From JAQVEM01 sp964603595 (GTDB lineage Bacteria; Actinomycetota; Humimicrobiia; Humimicrobiales; Humimicrobiaceae): a DNA stretch of 64,000 nt. Position 1 is the first letter of the stretch, and each line of letters opens with the position of its first letter. The notes under the pieces are model-generated. The model was given only the letters and a program-made list of their open reading frames with translations, was not told the origin of the DNA and did not search any database. The stretch spans positions 62,001 to 126,000 of the forward strand of contig CAZRVN010000002.1 of NCBI GenBank assembly GCA_964603595.1, read 5' to 3'. The translations under genes and the position numbers were made by a program. Shown in pieces: positions 25,061 through 36,507 of the stretch.

Positions 25061-26074
25061 ATGGGTGACACAAATACAGGTAAAGATTATTCAGGTGAGA
25101 ATATGATAGAAGTAAAAAACCTGGTCAAGGAATTCAAGGGTTTAAGAGCTATAGATAATATTTCTTTTTCTGTGAAGGAAGATGAAATTTTTGGGTTTTT
25201 AGGCCCAAATGGAGCAGGAAAAACTACAACCATAAATATAATATGCACTCTTCTATCAAAGACATCGGGCAGTATTACCCTGAATGGCTATGATGTTTCA
25301 AAGGAGAGGAACAAAATAAGGAATTGCATAGGTATGGTATTCCAGGACCCCAGTCTTGATGACAAGCTAACTGCACTTGAGAATTTATATTTCCATGGCC
25401 TTCTTTATAACATGCCCCGCGTTACTCTAAAAAAGAGGGCGGAAGAAGTACTTGATATGGTTAATCTTACCGGCAGGGAAAATAGTCTTGTCATGACTTA
25501 TTCGGGAGGAATGAGAAGGAGGCTTGAAATTGCACGAGGACTTCTTCACTATCCGAAGGTGCTTTTTTTGGACGAGCCAACTCTTGGTCTTGACCCGCAG
25601 ACAAGGAACAAAATATGGGATTATATAATCAAGCTTAAGAAGAATAGAAAAATTACTATCTTTTTAACTTCTCATTACATGGAAGAAACAGAAATTTGTG
25701 ACAGGATAGCTGTTATAGACAGGGGTAAAATTATTGCTCTGGATAGTCCGGAAAATCTTAAAAATACAATCGGAGGGGATATTATAACCCTGACTTCTGA
25801 AGACAATGTTAAACTAAGAAAGTATGTAAAAGGCATAAATGGTATTGAAGTTCATGATACAAAGGGAGATAAAATTAGATTTGAAGTTAAAGATAGCTCA
25901 AGATTTATTCCCAGACTGATTAAAGACAGCCCGGTTAAAATTTTATCCATAACTGCAAGGAAGCCAACTTTAAATGATGTATTTCTTGAGCTCACCGGTA
26001 GAGAGATAAGAGAAGAAAGCGTAAGCTCAAAGGATAATATGAGAATGAGGATGAGGAGGAGAATGAGGCATTGA
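25061..26074 (+). CDS. DrrA-type ABC transporter ATP-binding protein
   Basis: 337 aa. Walker A is GPNGAGKTTTI (about 47-57), the Q-loop is GMVFQDPSLDDKLTA, the signature is YSGGMRRRLEIARGL and Walker B is VLFLDEPTLGLDP, with the switch His in TSHYMEETE. The C-terminal ~90 residues match the extra domain of daunorubicin-resistance exporters (DUF4162-like). A second ATG at 25103 (MIEVKNLVKEF) would fit the usual family start and may be the true one. The tail is an odd Met/Arg run. It is translationally coupled to its permease (TTGA overlap). Confidence 0.95.
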   Translation: MGDTNTGKDYSGENMIEVKNLVKEFKGLRAIDNISFSVKEDEIFGFLGPNGAGKTTTINIICTLLSKTSGSITLNGYDVSKERNKIRNCIGMVFQDPSLDDKLTALENLYFHGLLYNMPRVTLKKRAEEVLDMVNLTGRENSLVMTYSGGMRRRLEIARGLLHYPKVLFLDEPTLGLDPQTRNKIWDYIIKLKKNRKITIFLTSHYMEETEICDRIAVIDRGKIIALDSPENLKNTIGGDIITLTSEDNVKLRKYVKGINGIEVHDTKGDKIRFEVKDSSRFIPRLIKDSPVKILSITARKPTLNDVFLELTGREIREESVSSKDNMRMRMRRRMRH

Positions 26075-26841
26075 AAAAGGAACTAACCGGAATTTATACG
26101 GTGTGGTTGAGGGATATTAAAAGATATTTAAGGGACAAGCCAAGGATAATCGGCTCGTTTGCGCAGCCAATTCTTTTTCTGTTTGTTCTGGGTACGGGAA
26201 TCGCAAGCTCCTTTAGTGTTTTTGGAAGCGGGGGCGGAAAGGATTTCTTGAATTTCATGTTCCCGGGTATTGTAGGGATGACTGTCCTTTTCACTTCTTT
26301 TTTTAGTGCCATGTCAATTGTGTGGGATAGAGAATTTGGGTTCCTGAGGGAAATTCTGGTAGCGCCTGTCTCCAGGACATCTATTGTTATAGGCAAGCTA
26401 CTTGGTGGTTCTACCATTGCTATGGTTCAGGGTTCAATAATACTGCTGTTCGGTCCTCTGCTTGGAATACCTATTAATTTTTTTATATTTTTTAAAGTGG
26501 TGGGTATTATGTTTTTAATTGCAATGACTATTTCCAACATGGGGATTATGCTGGCTTCGGTTATTAAGTCAATGCAGGCGTTCCAGGTAATTACTAATTT
26601 TTTGCTTATGCCCATGTTTTTCCTTTCCGGTGCTCTTTTTCCTTTAAATCAGACTGTGGAGTGGATGAATATTGTTTCCAGGATTAATCCTCTCTCATAC
26701 GGTATTGATGCTATGAGGTTTGCACTTTTAAATAACCCGTCTTTGCAGCTGTATCCTCTGTGGCTGGATATTACAGTACTGGTGTTTTTAATTGTGGTAT
26801 TAAGCATAACAGGTACTTTTTTATTTAACAGGCAGGATTAG
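26071..26841 (+). CDS. DrrB-type ABC-2 permease
   Basis: 256 aa with six membrane helices of the ABC-2 permease family: LRDIKRYLRDKPRIIGSFAQP at the N-terminus, FLNFMFPGIVGMTVLFTSFF, and the conserved FREILVAPVSR coupling loop (here FLREILVAPVSRTSIV). Start is TTG 26071, overlapping the ATPase stop, with GAGGAGG about 12 nt upstream. The pair should export a hydrophobic compound such as a drug, lipid or polyketide. Confidence 0.94.
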   Translation: MKKELTGIYTVWLRDIKRYLRDKPRIIGSFAQPILFLFVLGTGIASSFSVFGSGGGKDFLNFMFPGIVGMTVLFTSFFSAMSIVWDREFGFLREILVAPVSRTSIVIGKLLGGSTIAMVQGSIILLFGPLLGIPINFFIFFKVVGIMFLIAMTISNMGIMLASVIKSMQAFQVITNFLLMPMFFLSGALFPLNQTVEWMNIVSRINPLSYGIDAMRFALLNNPSLQLYPLWLDITVLVFLIVVLSITGTFLFNRQD

Positions 26842-26907
26842 TAGCAATATTTTTTATTTTTTTTGATAGTCAATTTATATAAAAATCCGGTTGATATAAG
26901 TCATAAC

Positions 26908-27741
26908 TTACAGGAGAATTTTTACTTCATTTAAAATCTTTTCTGCTTTCCGGTAGTTTATTGAGAGGAGTTTTACCAGAGTTTCTATTTCAAAGTTTTC
27001 CAGCTCTTTTACTAGAATAATATTGGAATCAAAAAGCTTCTCTTTCTGTTTGCCGGTGATAGTAGGCAGGATGCTTACCGGATAAAGTTTTTTTGCCTCA
27101 ATAAAATACTCTAGGTTTTTAACTTCCGGATAATGCCATGCCATTATTTTTAATCCTGCGCAGCAGGCATATTGTATTGCATCTGAGGTGCATTTAGTAT
27201 TTGTTACAAGCATGGCGTTAGTGTGCTCACTGGAAGATTTTCCGTTTTTTATGCGGGCTTTTTCTATATCAATAAATCTACTGTTTACATACAGAGCAGT
27301 TTTTACATCAGATTTTATACCCGGTGAATTATGATACTTGCACTCAATCAGGTGAACTAATCCTTCTTTTTTTGCTACAACATCAACTTCATGCTCAACG
27401 CAGTAACCATTTATAATTTGTCCCACTTCTGTGGTAAAACCGTATTCCCTTAAAATTTTGGCTATATATTTTTCAAAAACAAATCCTTCTGGCCCCATAT
27501 CCATAATGGCTCTTTTAAGTGAATATTTAAGTGCAACTTCCGGCTTTAACTTTTTTAGCTGGTCAAGGGTTTTATCATATATCTGGGTCGTGCTCATATT
27601 GTTTTTTATTTTTTTATTGATGGCTTTGATAGCTTCTTTTGCCAGGTCAGGAGGAGCACCGGCCTTTACAAGGGACAGGTTTATCTTGTCTTCGTCATAT
27701 GGCTCAACATTGCCGTCCGCTTTGACAATATTTTTTTTCAT
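26908..27741 (-). CDS. ATP-cone plus restriction-endonuclease-like protein
   Basis: The first ~90 residues form an ATP-cone, the nucleotide-sensing domain of ribonucleotide reductases and NrdR (IVKADGNVEPYDEDKINLSLVKAG). Residues ~95-200 form a PD-(D/E)xK nuclease core of the Mrr type: FEKYIAKILREYGF, EHEVDVVA with the metal Asp, and LIECKYHN (E-x-K), followed by a helix that would contact DNA. The C-terminus is helical. Combined ATP-cone and Mrr domains are known as a family, but their role (DNA cleavage or repair gated by nucleotide level) is not established. It is monocistronic. Confidence 0.9.
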   Translation of the reverse strand: MKKNIVKADGNVEPYDEDKINLSLVKAGAPPDLAKEAIKAINKKIKNNMSTTQIYDKTLDQLKKLKPEVALKYSLKRAIMDMGPEGFVFEKYIAKILREYGFTTEVGQIINGYCVEHEVDVVAKKEGLVHLIECKYHNSPGIKSDVKTALYVNSRFIDIEKARIKNGKSSSEHTNAMLVTNTKCTSDAIQYACCAGLKIMAWHYPEVKNLEYFIEAKKLYPVSILPTITGKQKEKLFDSNIILVKELENFEIETLVKLLSINYRKAEKILNEVKILL

Positions 27742-27963
27742 AAAATTTTATAAGAATCTTTAAGTTTTTATTTTTTAAGGTTACATTATAACATGTTAGA
27801 AATATAATATTTCAAACATTATTTTTCAAAATCTTTATAATTCTTGATACTGCTTTTAGATAAAAAGGTTAATGCTATAATAATTGAAGACGATTTTATG
27901 ATTAAGATTTATTATATTATGAAATGAACCAGCAGGAATAGTTGATTAACTTTTTTAATAAAA

Positions 27964-28788
27964 ATGATAGATGTAATAGGCACAATGGTCAGTACAATAA
28001 TAAGAGTAGTATTTGTTATCTTAATTTTTACTTTCATCAGTTTGCTGCTTGTATCATGCACAGACAATTTTAAAACGATAGGGAAATTCCTGATAGCTGA
28101 TGAAGTTAGCAGCGTGGCCATTATGGTGACTGATAGCGCAGCTAATGAAAAAAGTAATGAAGCTAATCCTCCTGAAGAAACATGCTCTGATAAGTCCAGT
28201 AACATAGAGATGGGTACGGAGGGGAATTCAACTGAGGGAGATAACATTAATGAGGTTGGCAGTAATGAAGATAACCACGAGGAGGAAATTATAGGGGATG
28301 ATAGCACAGCGGATGACACTGAACAGGAAAAGGAAGAATGTGGTGAAATGAATAAAGAAAATAATGACCTGGCGGGGGAGGATGATACTGGAGATATTGA
28401 TTTTAAAGATATCAGCAGCTTCAGGGTTGAAGTAGAACTTTTAAAACAGGTAGTTTATATTTTCTATAAAGAAGAGCTTATAAAGGAGATGATTTGCTCG
28501 GGAGGTACCGGGGAAAAGCAAACTCCGGTGGGGGAATTTAAAACAACCCAGAAAGGTGAATATTTCTGGTCAGATAAATATAATATGGGAGCTTACTACT
28601 GGATAAGGTTTTATAATGAGTATCTTTTCCACAGCGTTCCTTTTGATGCTGAAGGGCAAATGATTATAGAAGAGAATGAAAAACTTGGTACCCCTGCCAG
28701 CCACGGCTGTATAAGATTGGGGCTTGATGAAGCAAAGTGGATGTACGAGATGCTCCCTCCGGGAGTAGAAGTTTTAATTCACCGGTGA
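27964..28788 (+). CDS. L,D-transpeptidase (YkuD) lipoprotein with acidic linker
   Basis: The N-terminus has a hydrophobic helix ending in LLLVSC, a lipobox with Cys near residue 36. Residues ~40-150 are an acidic, Glu/Asn/Asp-rich linker of low complexity. The C-terminal ~130 residues are a YkuD domain with the catalytic motif SHGCIRLGLDEAKWMYE (nucleophile Cys) and the upstream His in YLFHSVPF. It should cross-link peptidoglycan or attach proteins outside the membrane. A perfect 14 bp palindrome (28777-28790) overlaps the stop codon. Confidence 0.93.
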   Translation: MIDVIGTMVSTIIRVVFVILIFTFISLLLVSCTDNFKTIGKFLIADEVSSVAIMVTDSAANEKSNEANPPEETCSDKSSNIEMGTEGNSTEGDNINEVGSNEDNHEEEIIGDDSTADDTEQEKEECGEMNKENNDLAGEDDTGDIDFKDISSFRVEVELLKQVVYIFYKEELIKEMICSGGTGEKQTPVGEFKTTQKGEYFWSDKYNMGAYYWIRFYNEYLFHSVPFDAEGQMIIEENEKLGTPASHGCIRLGLDEAKWMYEMLPPGVEVLIHR

Positions 28789-28874
28789 ATCATATTGGAA
28801 AAGCTATTTTATGAGAATTAAGAATAAAATTAAGTATTAAAAATTTGTAACGATAACCGGATAGAGTATCCTTA

Positions 28875-30068
28875 GTGTATCTAAAAAAATTAGAATTAAA
28901 AAATTACAGAAATTACAGTCAGGCCAATTTGGATTTTGATAAAAACACCATCCTGATACTGGGAAATAATGGTAACGGCAAGACAAATTTACTTGAATCT
29001 GTTTACTATCTTTCTACAGGGAGATCCCATAAAACTTATATCCAGGATGAAATTATTAAATGGGGGAGTAATTATTCTACTATAAAAGCACTAATTGGTT
29101 CCGGGAGAGGAGATAAAGAAGACCGGTTTATAGAAATAGAGCTGAGGAAGGGGAGCAGCAGTAATACTAAAATCAGAGTTGATAAAACCAGGCGGAAGAA
29201 AAAATCAGATTTTATCTCCCTTCTGCCCTCGGTTATATTTTCCCCTGATGACCTGAATATTATAAAGTCCGGCCCGTCCGGAAGGAGGGACTTCCTTGAC
29301 AGTGTGCTTGAAAAAATTGACGGGAAATACTGCAGGGAAAGAACTCAGTACCAAAAAATACTTATGCAGAGAAATAGTCTTATAAAAAGCATGGGCGGAA
29401 GCGGAAGGATTGATATGGAAAATAATCCAACCCTAGAAGCGTGGGATGATAATATCGTAAAGTATGGCATTGATATAATAAAAAAGAGATGCGGTCTTCT
29501 GGGTGAGTTAAAGGGTGAGTTTGAAAATTATATGAGCAGTTTTTTTAAAAAGGCAAGCGTGGATATTTTTTATATATTTAGCTGGGATAGAAAAGACAGC
29601 CCGGATAGCTTTAAAAGTCCTTTGCTGTCAGAAATGGCCGGTGGAAATTTTACCGGCGGAGATTTAAAGGAAATATTTTACGGTAAATTAAAAGATAGCC
29701 AGAAAAAAGACATCAGGTATAAAACCACCACCGTGGGTCCCCACAGGGATGATTTTGTAATTTTGCTTGATGATAAAAACGCGAGATATTTTGGTTCACA
29801 GGGGCAGCAGAGAGTTGCTGCAATATGTTTAAAACTGTGTGAGCTTGGTATCCTGAGAAGAAAGTTAAAAAGAAATCCCGTACTTCTCCTGGATGATGTT
29901 TTTTCGGAGCTTGATATAGAGAGAAAAAAGTTGCTGGTAAAAGCAATTGGGAATGATTTCCAGACTTTTGTGACTTCTACCAATATCAGCTACCTTGACA
30001 GGCTGGATCTGGATTTTGGGAGCAAATTGCTGGTTAAAGATAATAAAATTACAGTTCTGGATTTATAA
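28875..30068 (+). CDS. recF: DNA replication and repair protein RecF
   Basis: 397 aa SMC-like ATPase. Walker A is GNNGNGKTNLLE (about 33-44), FSPDDLNIIKSGPSGRRDFLD is the family's middle motif, the signature is FGSQGQQR, and Walker B is VLLLDDVFSELD. RecF loads RecA at gapped DNA. It starts at GTG 28875 with the expected MYLKKLELKNYRNY opening. It heads the recF-dciA-gyrB-gyrA block; dnaA/dnaN are not in the window. Confidence 0.97.
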   Translation: MYLKKLELKNYRNYSQANLDFDKNTILILGNNGNGKTNLLESVYYLSTGRSHKTYIQDEIIKWGSNYSTIKALIGSGRGDKEDRFIEIELRKGSSSNTKIRVDKTRRKKKSDFISLLPSVIFSPDDLNIIKSGPSGRRDFLDSVLEKIDGKYCRERTQYQKILMQRNSLIKSMGGSGRIDMENNPTLEAWDDNIVKYGIDIIKKRCGLLGELKGEFENYMSSFFKKASVDIFYIFSWDRKDSPDSFKSPLLSEMAGGNFTGGDLKEIFYGKLKDSQKKDIRYKTTTVGPHRDDFVILLDDKNARYFGSQGQQRVAAICLKLCELGILRRKLKRNPVLLLDDVFSELDIERKKLLVKAIGNDFQTFVTSTNISYLDRLDLDFGSKLLVKDNKITVLDL

Positions 30069-30096
30069 AGTTGAGCATATAAATTATAATAAAGAT

Positions 30097-30390
30097 ATGA
30101 AAGAAATAGATGATATCGGAAGCGTAATCGAGGATGTAATAAAGGACCTGGACATAAAGGACAAGCTAAGGACTTCCAATATCTTTAGCAGGTGGACAGA
30201 AATTGTAGGGACTGAAATAGGCAGAAAATCAAAACCCAAAAGACTTGCAAAGGATACATTATATATATCAGTTGTAAATTCAACCTGGGCGAATGAGCTC
30301 AGCTTGATGTCGGGCCAGTTGATAGAAAAAATAAATTCTTTTATTGGCAGAGAAGTGGTTAAAAACATAAAATTCAAGCAGAATATTTGA
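30097..30390 (+). CDS. dciA: DciA (DUF721) helicase-loading protein
   Basis: 97 aa, matching the DUF721 pattern: an N-terminal helix, then FSRWTEIVGTEIGRKSKPKRLAKDTLYISVVNSTWANELSLMS in the family core (W and the VxxSxWAxEL motif are conserved). DciA proteins help load the replicative DnaB helicase. ATG 30097 was chosen because it removes an unlikely 34-residue extension that would run back inside recF. It lies 28 bp after recF, the usual order. Confidence 0.9.
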   Translation: MKEIDDIGSVIEDVIKDLDIKDKLRTSNIFSRWTEIVGTEIGRKSKPKRLAKDTLYISVVNSTWANELSLMSGQLIEKINSFIGREVVKNIKFKQNI

Positions 30391-30429
30391 AATTACCGGC
30401 CTTTTTTTAAGCAAATTTCGGGTGAAATA

Positions 30430-30438
30430 TGGTATAAT
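30430..30438 (+). promoter_or_regulatory. Extended -10 promoter before gyrB
   Basis: TGG followed by TATAAT (30433-30438) makes an extended -10 element about 155 bp upstream of gyrB. The -35 region is poor, which is normal for extended -10 promoters. The leader that follows is AT-rich with no clear attenuator. Confidence 0.45.
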
Positions 30439-30526
30439 AAATTATGTTTGGAAATAATAAAATTAGTAAAAATTATTAAAAATTTTTTATACTTAGACCA
30501 GAAAAGGGTAATGGGTATTAAGGTGA

Positions 30527-32500
<1,974 letters not shown>

Positions 32501-32523
32501 CCGGTATTTAGTCAGGAGTGTAA

Positions 32524-34956
32524 ATGGTATTTGAATTAAGAGGGAAAGTAAAAAATATTGAGATTGAATCTGAAATGCAGGATTCCTACCTGAGTTATGC
32601 CATGAGCGTAATTATAGGCAGGGCTCTGCCGGATGTAAGGGATGGACTCAAGCCGGTTCATCGCAGAATTTTGTATGCCATGAATGATATGGGAATGAGA
32701 CATAGCACCCCCTATAAAAAATGTGCGCGTATTGTAGGAGAAGTGCTTGGAAAGTATCATCCCCATGGCGATACCGCAGTTTACGACGCTATGGTACGTA
32801 TGGCCCAGGTTTTTTCGCAGAGGTATACTTTAGTAGATGGGCATGGAAATTTTGGCTCTGTTGACGGCGATAGAGCTGCTGCTATGAGATATACAGAAGC
32901 AAGGCTTTCCTCTATTTCCGAACAGCTCCTGGCTGATATTGAGAAGGATACAATAAAATTCGTAGATAATTTTGATAGTTCCCTGGAAGAACCCGAAATC
33001 CTTCCGGCAAAATTTCCAAACCTTCTGGTCAATGGTTCTTCAGGTATTGCCGTAGGGATGGCAACAAATATACCTTCACATAACCTCGGAGAAGTCATTG
33101 ATGCTGTTATGTATTATATAGATAACCCTGAATCTACGATAAAGGACCTGATGAAGAGAATTAAGGGGCCTGATTTTCCAACCGGCGGGATAATAATGGG
33201 AGTAGGCGGTATAAAAGAAGCATATGATAAAGGGAGAGGCCGTATAATAGTAAGAGGCAGGGTGCATCAGGAAATGCCCAAGAAAGGGAGATCCCAGATT
33301 GTGGTAACAGAGCTTCCATATCAGGTAAATAAATCAAAATTTATTGAGAAAGTTGCCGACCTTGTAAGGGTAAAAAGAATAGAGGGGATTAGTGACCTAC
33401 GCGACGAGTCAGATAAAAGCGGAATGAGAGTAGTAATAGAGCTTAAAAGAGATGCAGTTCCCAGCGTAATTACTAATTATCTATATAAAAATACCCAGCT
33501 GGAGGAGACTTTTGGGGTAATAATGCTGGCGCTGGTTGATGGTGTACCCAGGACCCTGGACCTGCGTGGTTTAATAGGAGAGTATGCCAAGCACAGGTTT
33601 AATGTGGTGGTAAGGAGAACCAAATATGAATTAAAGAAAGCGGAAGAGCGGGAGCATATATTGAAGGGGCTTTTAATAGCTCTGGACAATCTAGATGAAG
33701 TGATAAAAACTATTAAATCATCAAAAGATGTCCCCACTGCAAGAAAAAGACTGGTAAAGAATTTCAAGCTTACCGTAATACAGGCGCAGGCGATTCTGGA
33801 TTTGAGGCTTCACCGCTTAACGGGCCTGGAAAGAGACAAAATAAAATTGGAGCACAGGCAGCTTGAGGAAACGATAAAACAGCTAAAGAAACTTCTGGGG
33901 AGTGATAAGTTGATATATGAAATAATAAAGGAAGAGCTTGAAGAAATAAAGAAAAAATATAATGATGAAAGAAGGACGGATATAACCACGGATGTTTCTG
34001 ATATTGAAATTGAGGACCTGATACCTGAAGAAGAGAATGTAATATCCATATCACATTCGGGATATATAAAGAGAGTTCCGGTAACAACCTATAGAAAACA
34101 GGGTAGAGGAGGCAAGGGAGTAACCGGTACCAATTTAAAAGAAGATGATTTTGTAGAGCATCTTTTTATAGCATCTACACACCATTATATAATGTTTTTC
34201 TCAAACAGGGGTAAGGTATACCGCCTGAAAGTTCACCAGATTCCAACAGGAAGCAGAATATCGAAAGGTAAGGCAATTGTGAATTTACTTCCATTTTTAC
34301 CTGGAGAAATGGTTGCTGCGATAATTGCGGTTAAGGAATATGCAGAAAATAAGTACTTAATAATGGCAACTAAAAAAGGAATGATTAAAAAAACTCCCAT
34401 CAATTCATACGATACTTCAAGAAAAGACGGAATTATAGCTATTAGAATTAAAGAAGGAGATGAATTAATAGGAGTGGAAGAAACCAATGGTAATGATGAG
34501 ATTATCTTAGTTTCAAGGAATGGTAAGGCCATAAGATTCAGCGAAAAAGATGCAAGGCCCCTTAGCAGGGCATCCCAGGGAGTAAAGGGAATGAAACTGG
34601 CAAAGGGTGATGAGGTGCTTTCCATGATGGTGGTAAAAGAAACAGGCGGAGACCTCTTTGTACTTACAGAAAACGGGTACGGCAAGAGAACTCCTCTATC
34701 TGAGTATAAGAAGCAGAAGAGAGGCGGGCTTGGTGTTAGAACCATAAAGATTACCGAAAAAAGAGGTAAAATTGCCGGTGCCGGTATATTAAGGGATGTG
34801 CATGATGTCATGGTTATATCTAACATCGGAGTACTTATAAGGATCCAGGCCAAATCAATCTCAAGGATTGGAAGGTCCACGCAGGGAGTTAGGATTATCA
34901 ATCTGGGAAAAGGAGCCAAGGTAGCATCTTATTCAATTGTCGCTTCCGGAGGCTAA
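32524..34956 (+). CDS. gyrA: DNA gyrase subunit A
   Basis: 810 aa, full length. The catalytic Tyr is in [12 protein letters not shown] (about residue 122), the quinolone-determining region has [17 protein letters not shown], and the C-terminal beta-pinwheel carries a GyrA box of the form KQGRGGKG, so it is gyrase rather than topoisomerase IV. A middle repeat ([34 protein letters not shown]) gives the other blades. The QRDR reads GDTAVYDAM, with Ala at the usual Ser83 position (E. coli numbering), which in other genomes is associated with quinolone tolerance. Confidence 0.98.
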   Translation: MVFELRGKVKNIEIESEMQDSYLSYAMSVIIGRALPDVRDGLKPVHRRILYAMNDMGMRHSTPYKKCARIVGEVLGKYHPHGDTAVYDAMVRMAQVFSQRYTLVDGHGNFGSVDGDRAAAMRYTEARLSSISEQLLADIEKDTIKFVDNFDSSLEEPEILPAKFPNLLVNGSSGIAVGMATNIPSHNLGEVIDAVMYYIDNPESTIKDLMKRIKGPDFPTGGIIMGVGGIKEAYDKGRGRIIVRGRVHQEMPKKGRSQIVVTELPYQVNKSKFIEKVADLVRVKRIEGISDLRDESDKSGMRVVIELKRDAVPSVITNYLYKNTQLEETFGVIMLALVDGVPRTLDLRGLIGEYAKHRFNVVVRRTKYELKKAEEREHILKGLLIALDNLDEVIKTIKSSKDVPTARKRLVKNFKLTVIQAQAILDLRLHRLTGLERDKIKLEHRQLEETIKQLKKLLGSDKLIYEIIKEELEEIKKKYNDERRTDITTDVSDIEIEDLIPEEENVISISHSGYIKRVPVTTYRKQGRGGKGVTGTNLKEDDFVEHLFIASTHHYIMFFSNRGKVYRLKVHQIPTGSRISKGKAIVNLLPFLPGEMVAAIIAVKEYAENKYLIMATKKGMIKKTPINSYDTSRKDGIIAIRIKEGDELIGVEETNGNDEIILVSRNGKAIRFSEKDARPLSRASQGVKGMKLAKGDEVLSMMVVKETGGDLFVLTENGYGKRTPLSEYKKQKRGGLGVRTIKITEKRGKIAGAGILRDVHDVMVISNIGVLIRIQAKSISRIGRSTQGVRIINLGKGAKVASYSIVASGG

Positions 34957-35102
34957 TTTTATAGTTTATTTGATTATTATATAAGCTGATTTTATTATAC
35001 AAATCTGTTATTATATTTCTAATCGCAGTTTTTAAGGAATAAAAAAGGTTTTTAAAAAAATATAAAATATTAACGATTGCCTAAATTAAAGGAGGTAAAA
35101 TA

Positions 35103-35492
35103 ATGGTAGAGGTAAATAAAGCGGAAATTGATGCTGACTTCAGCAAAAAAAGTTCTACGGGTATGGAGCCAAAGATTGCAATACTTCTTGCATATTTATT
35201 TGGATGGCTTGGCGGACTTATAATCTGGATTCTGGAAAAAGAGAATAAATTTGTAAAATGGAATGCTCTTCAGGCATTAATTCTTGGTATTCTTGAAGCA
35301 ATAATAGGAATATTAATATTAATTTTTGGCTGGATACCTATTATTGGCTGGATTTTTGTTGTTATTGCATGGTTAGCAATTATTGGAATTTTAGTCTTAG
35401 CAATAATAGCAATTGTTTCAGGCTTTCAGGGAAAAACATATAGAATTCCTATGGGAATTAGCACCCTGACCGATAAATATTTTAAGATGTAA
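35103..35492 (+). CDS. DUF4870/Tic20-like small membrane protein
   Basis: 129 aa, with three hydrophobic segments (IAILLAYLFGWLGGLIIWIL, ALILGILEAIIGILILIFGW and a third overlapping it) and the polar junction EKENKFVKWNALQALILG, which is the typical DUF4870 pattern. A near-perfect AAAGGAGGT ribosome site precedes ATG 35103. No function has been established for the family. It lies 146 bp after gyrA, with an AT-rich gap. Confidence 0.8.
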   Translation: MVEVNKAEIDADFSKKSSTGMEPKIAILLAYLFGWLGGLIIWILEKENKFVKWNALQALILGILEAIIGILILIFGWIPIIGWIFVVIAWLAIIGILVLAIIAIVSGFQGKTYRIPMGISTLTDKYFKM

Positions 35493-35694
35493 CTAACAGG
35501 ATAGTTATCGGAAGATTAAATAAATTGTATTTCACGGCACCAACTATTTTATAATAGCGGGATAGTGCTTTAATATGATAGGGGCACAGGGTGATGCTAT
35601 TATAAGGAGCGGGACATAGAATAAGGATGCTAAAAATATAATCTTAAAGTATGCATGTTAGTCAATCTATCCCTTATAAATTTGAGGAGAAAAT

Positions 35695-36072
35695 ATGGAT
35701 ATTGAAAGAAGAGTTTTAAAAAGTATTAGTGAATTTTCTATGTTTAAATACCTGCTGTTTTTTTATTTGATATTTTTTTTGCTATGGGTAATTGTTATGG
35801 TTTTGGTTGGGCTTATTGCCTGGCTCGGACTTTCTTCATTTGGTCTTGATATTAATAATACCCTGGAGAGTCTGGGTATGGGAAATACCAATGTATTATT
35901 GGGCTCATTGGGTGGAGGAACTGCATTAGTTATTGTTGTAGTAATTGTTGGCGGGCTGGTTGCTTCGGTGCTTTCAGCATGTATTGGAACTATAATGGTC
36001 TGGGTAATGAATGTGGTTTTAAAGATGAGCGGGGGTATAGAGTTAAGGTTTTTGCCGGAGAAGAAGAAATAA
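35695..36072 (+). CDS. DUF3566-like membrane protein
   Basis: 125 aa with two long membrane helices (about 20-48 and 80-108). The N-terminus (RVLKSISEFSMFKYLLFFYL) and the C-terminus VVLKMSGGIELRFL match the DUF3566 pattern, a small family found in Actinobacteria just after gyrA and just before tRNA-Ile and tRNA-Ala, exactly its place here. The GAGGAG site precedes ATG by 5 nt. Function unknown. This is the best lineage marker in the window. Confidence 0.75.
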   Translation: MDIERRVLKSISEFSMFKYLLFFYLIFFLLWVIVMVLVGLIAWLGLSSFGLDINNTLESLGMGNTNVLLGSLGGGTALVIVVVIVGGLVASVLSACIGTIMVWVMNVVLKMSGGIELRFLPEKKK

Positions 36073-36195
36073 GGAAGAATCAAGGGTATAATAGCAGGCA
36101 GTAAGTGCGCGGGGCTTAAAAAAGATTAAGAATCAATTCATAAGAAAGCACTTATAATAATACTATTTTGTATCTTGTTTGGGATGCCCTTTACC

Positions 36196-36224
36196 TTGAC
36201 AAAATAATATTAAATTGCTATTTT
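36196..36224 (+). promoter_or_regulatory. Promoter of the tRNA-Ile/tRNA-Ala pair
   Basis: TTGACA (36196-36201) and TATTTT (36219-36224) are separated by exactly 17 bp, ending 23 bp before tRNA-Ile. Confidence 0.7.
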
Positions 36225-36247
36225 GTCATTTGTAAAAAATTGGGTGC

Positions 36248-36324
36248 GGGCCTATAGCTCAGCTGGTTAGAGCGCATCCCTGATAAGGATGAGGCCTCTG
36301 GTTCGAGTCCAGATAGGCCCACCA
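36248..36324 (+). tRNA. tRNA-Ile (GAT)
   Basis: The acceptor stem GGGCCTA pairs with TAGGCCC, the D-arm has AGCTCAGCTGGTTAGAGC, the anticodon loop is CTGATAA, and the T-arm loop is GGTTCGAGTCC. The CCA end is encoded. Confidence 0.97.
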
Positions 36325-36338
36325 GTATATCAATTTGT

Positions 36339-36414
36339 GGGGGTGTAGCTCAGCTGGGAGAGCGCCTGCCTTGCAAGCAGGAGGTCAGCGGTTCGATCCC
36401 GCTCATCTCCACCA
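36339..36414 (+). tRNA. tRNA-Ala (TGC)
   Basis: Acceptor GGGGGTG pairs with CATCTCC through two G-T pairs, anticodon loop CTTGCAA gives TGC, and the T-loop is GGTTCGATCCC. CCA is encoded. It lies 14 bp after tRNA-Ile and is co-transcribed with it. Confidence 0.97.
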
Positions 36415-36507
36415 AAAAATAATAGAGTATCTTTTCTTCTGCTGTCTATCATATCATCCGGAGTAATTGGCTGGAAAGATTTATAGATTTTAAAGGGTCT
36501 GGAATTC

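Noticed and set aside
28777..28790. Perfect 14 bp palindrome ATTCACCGGTGAAT at the end of the transpeptidase gene.
   Set aside because: It has no T-run and no clear operator context; it may be chance and is only noted with the gene.
33770..34919. Long minus-strand frames inside gyrA.
   Set aside because: They are composition-driven shadows of the well-conserved gyrA frame.
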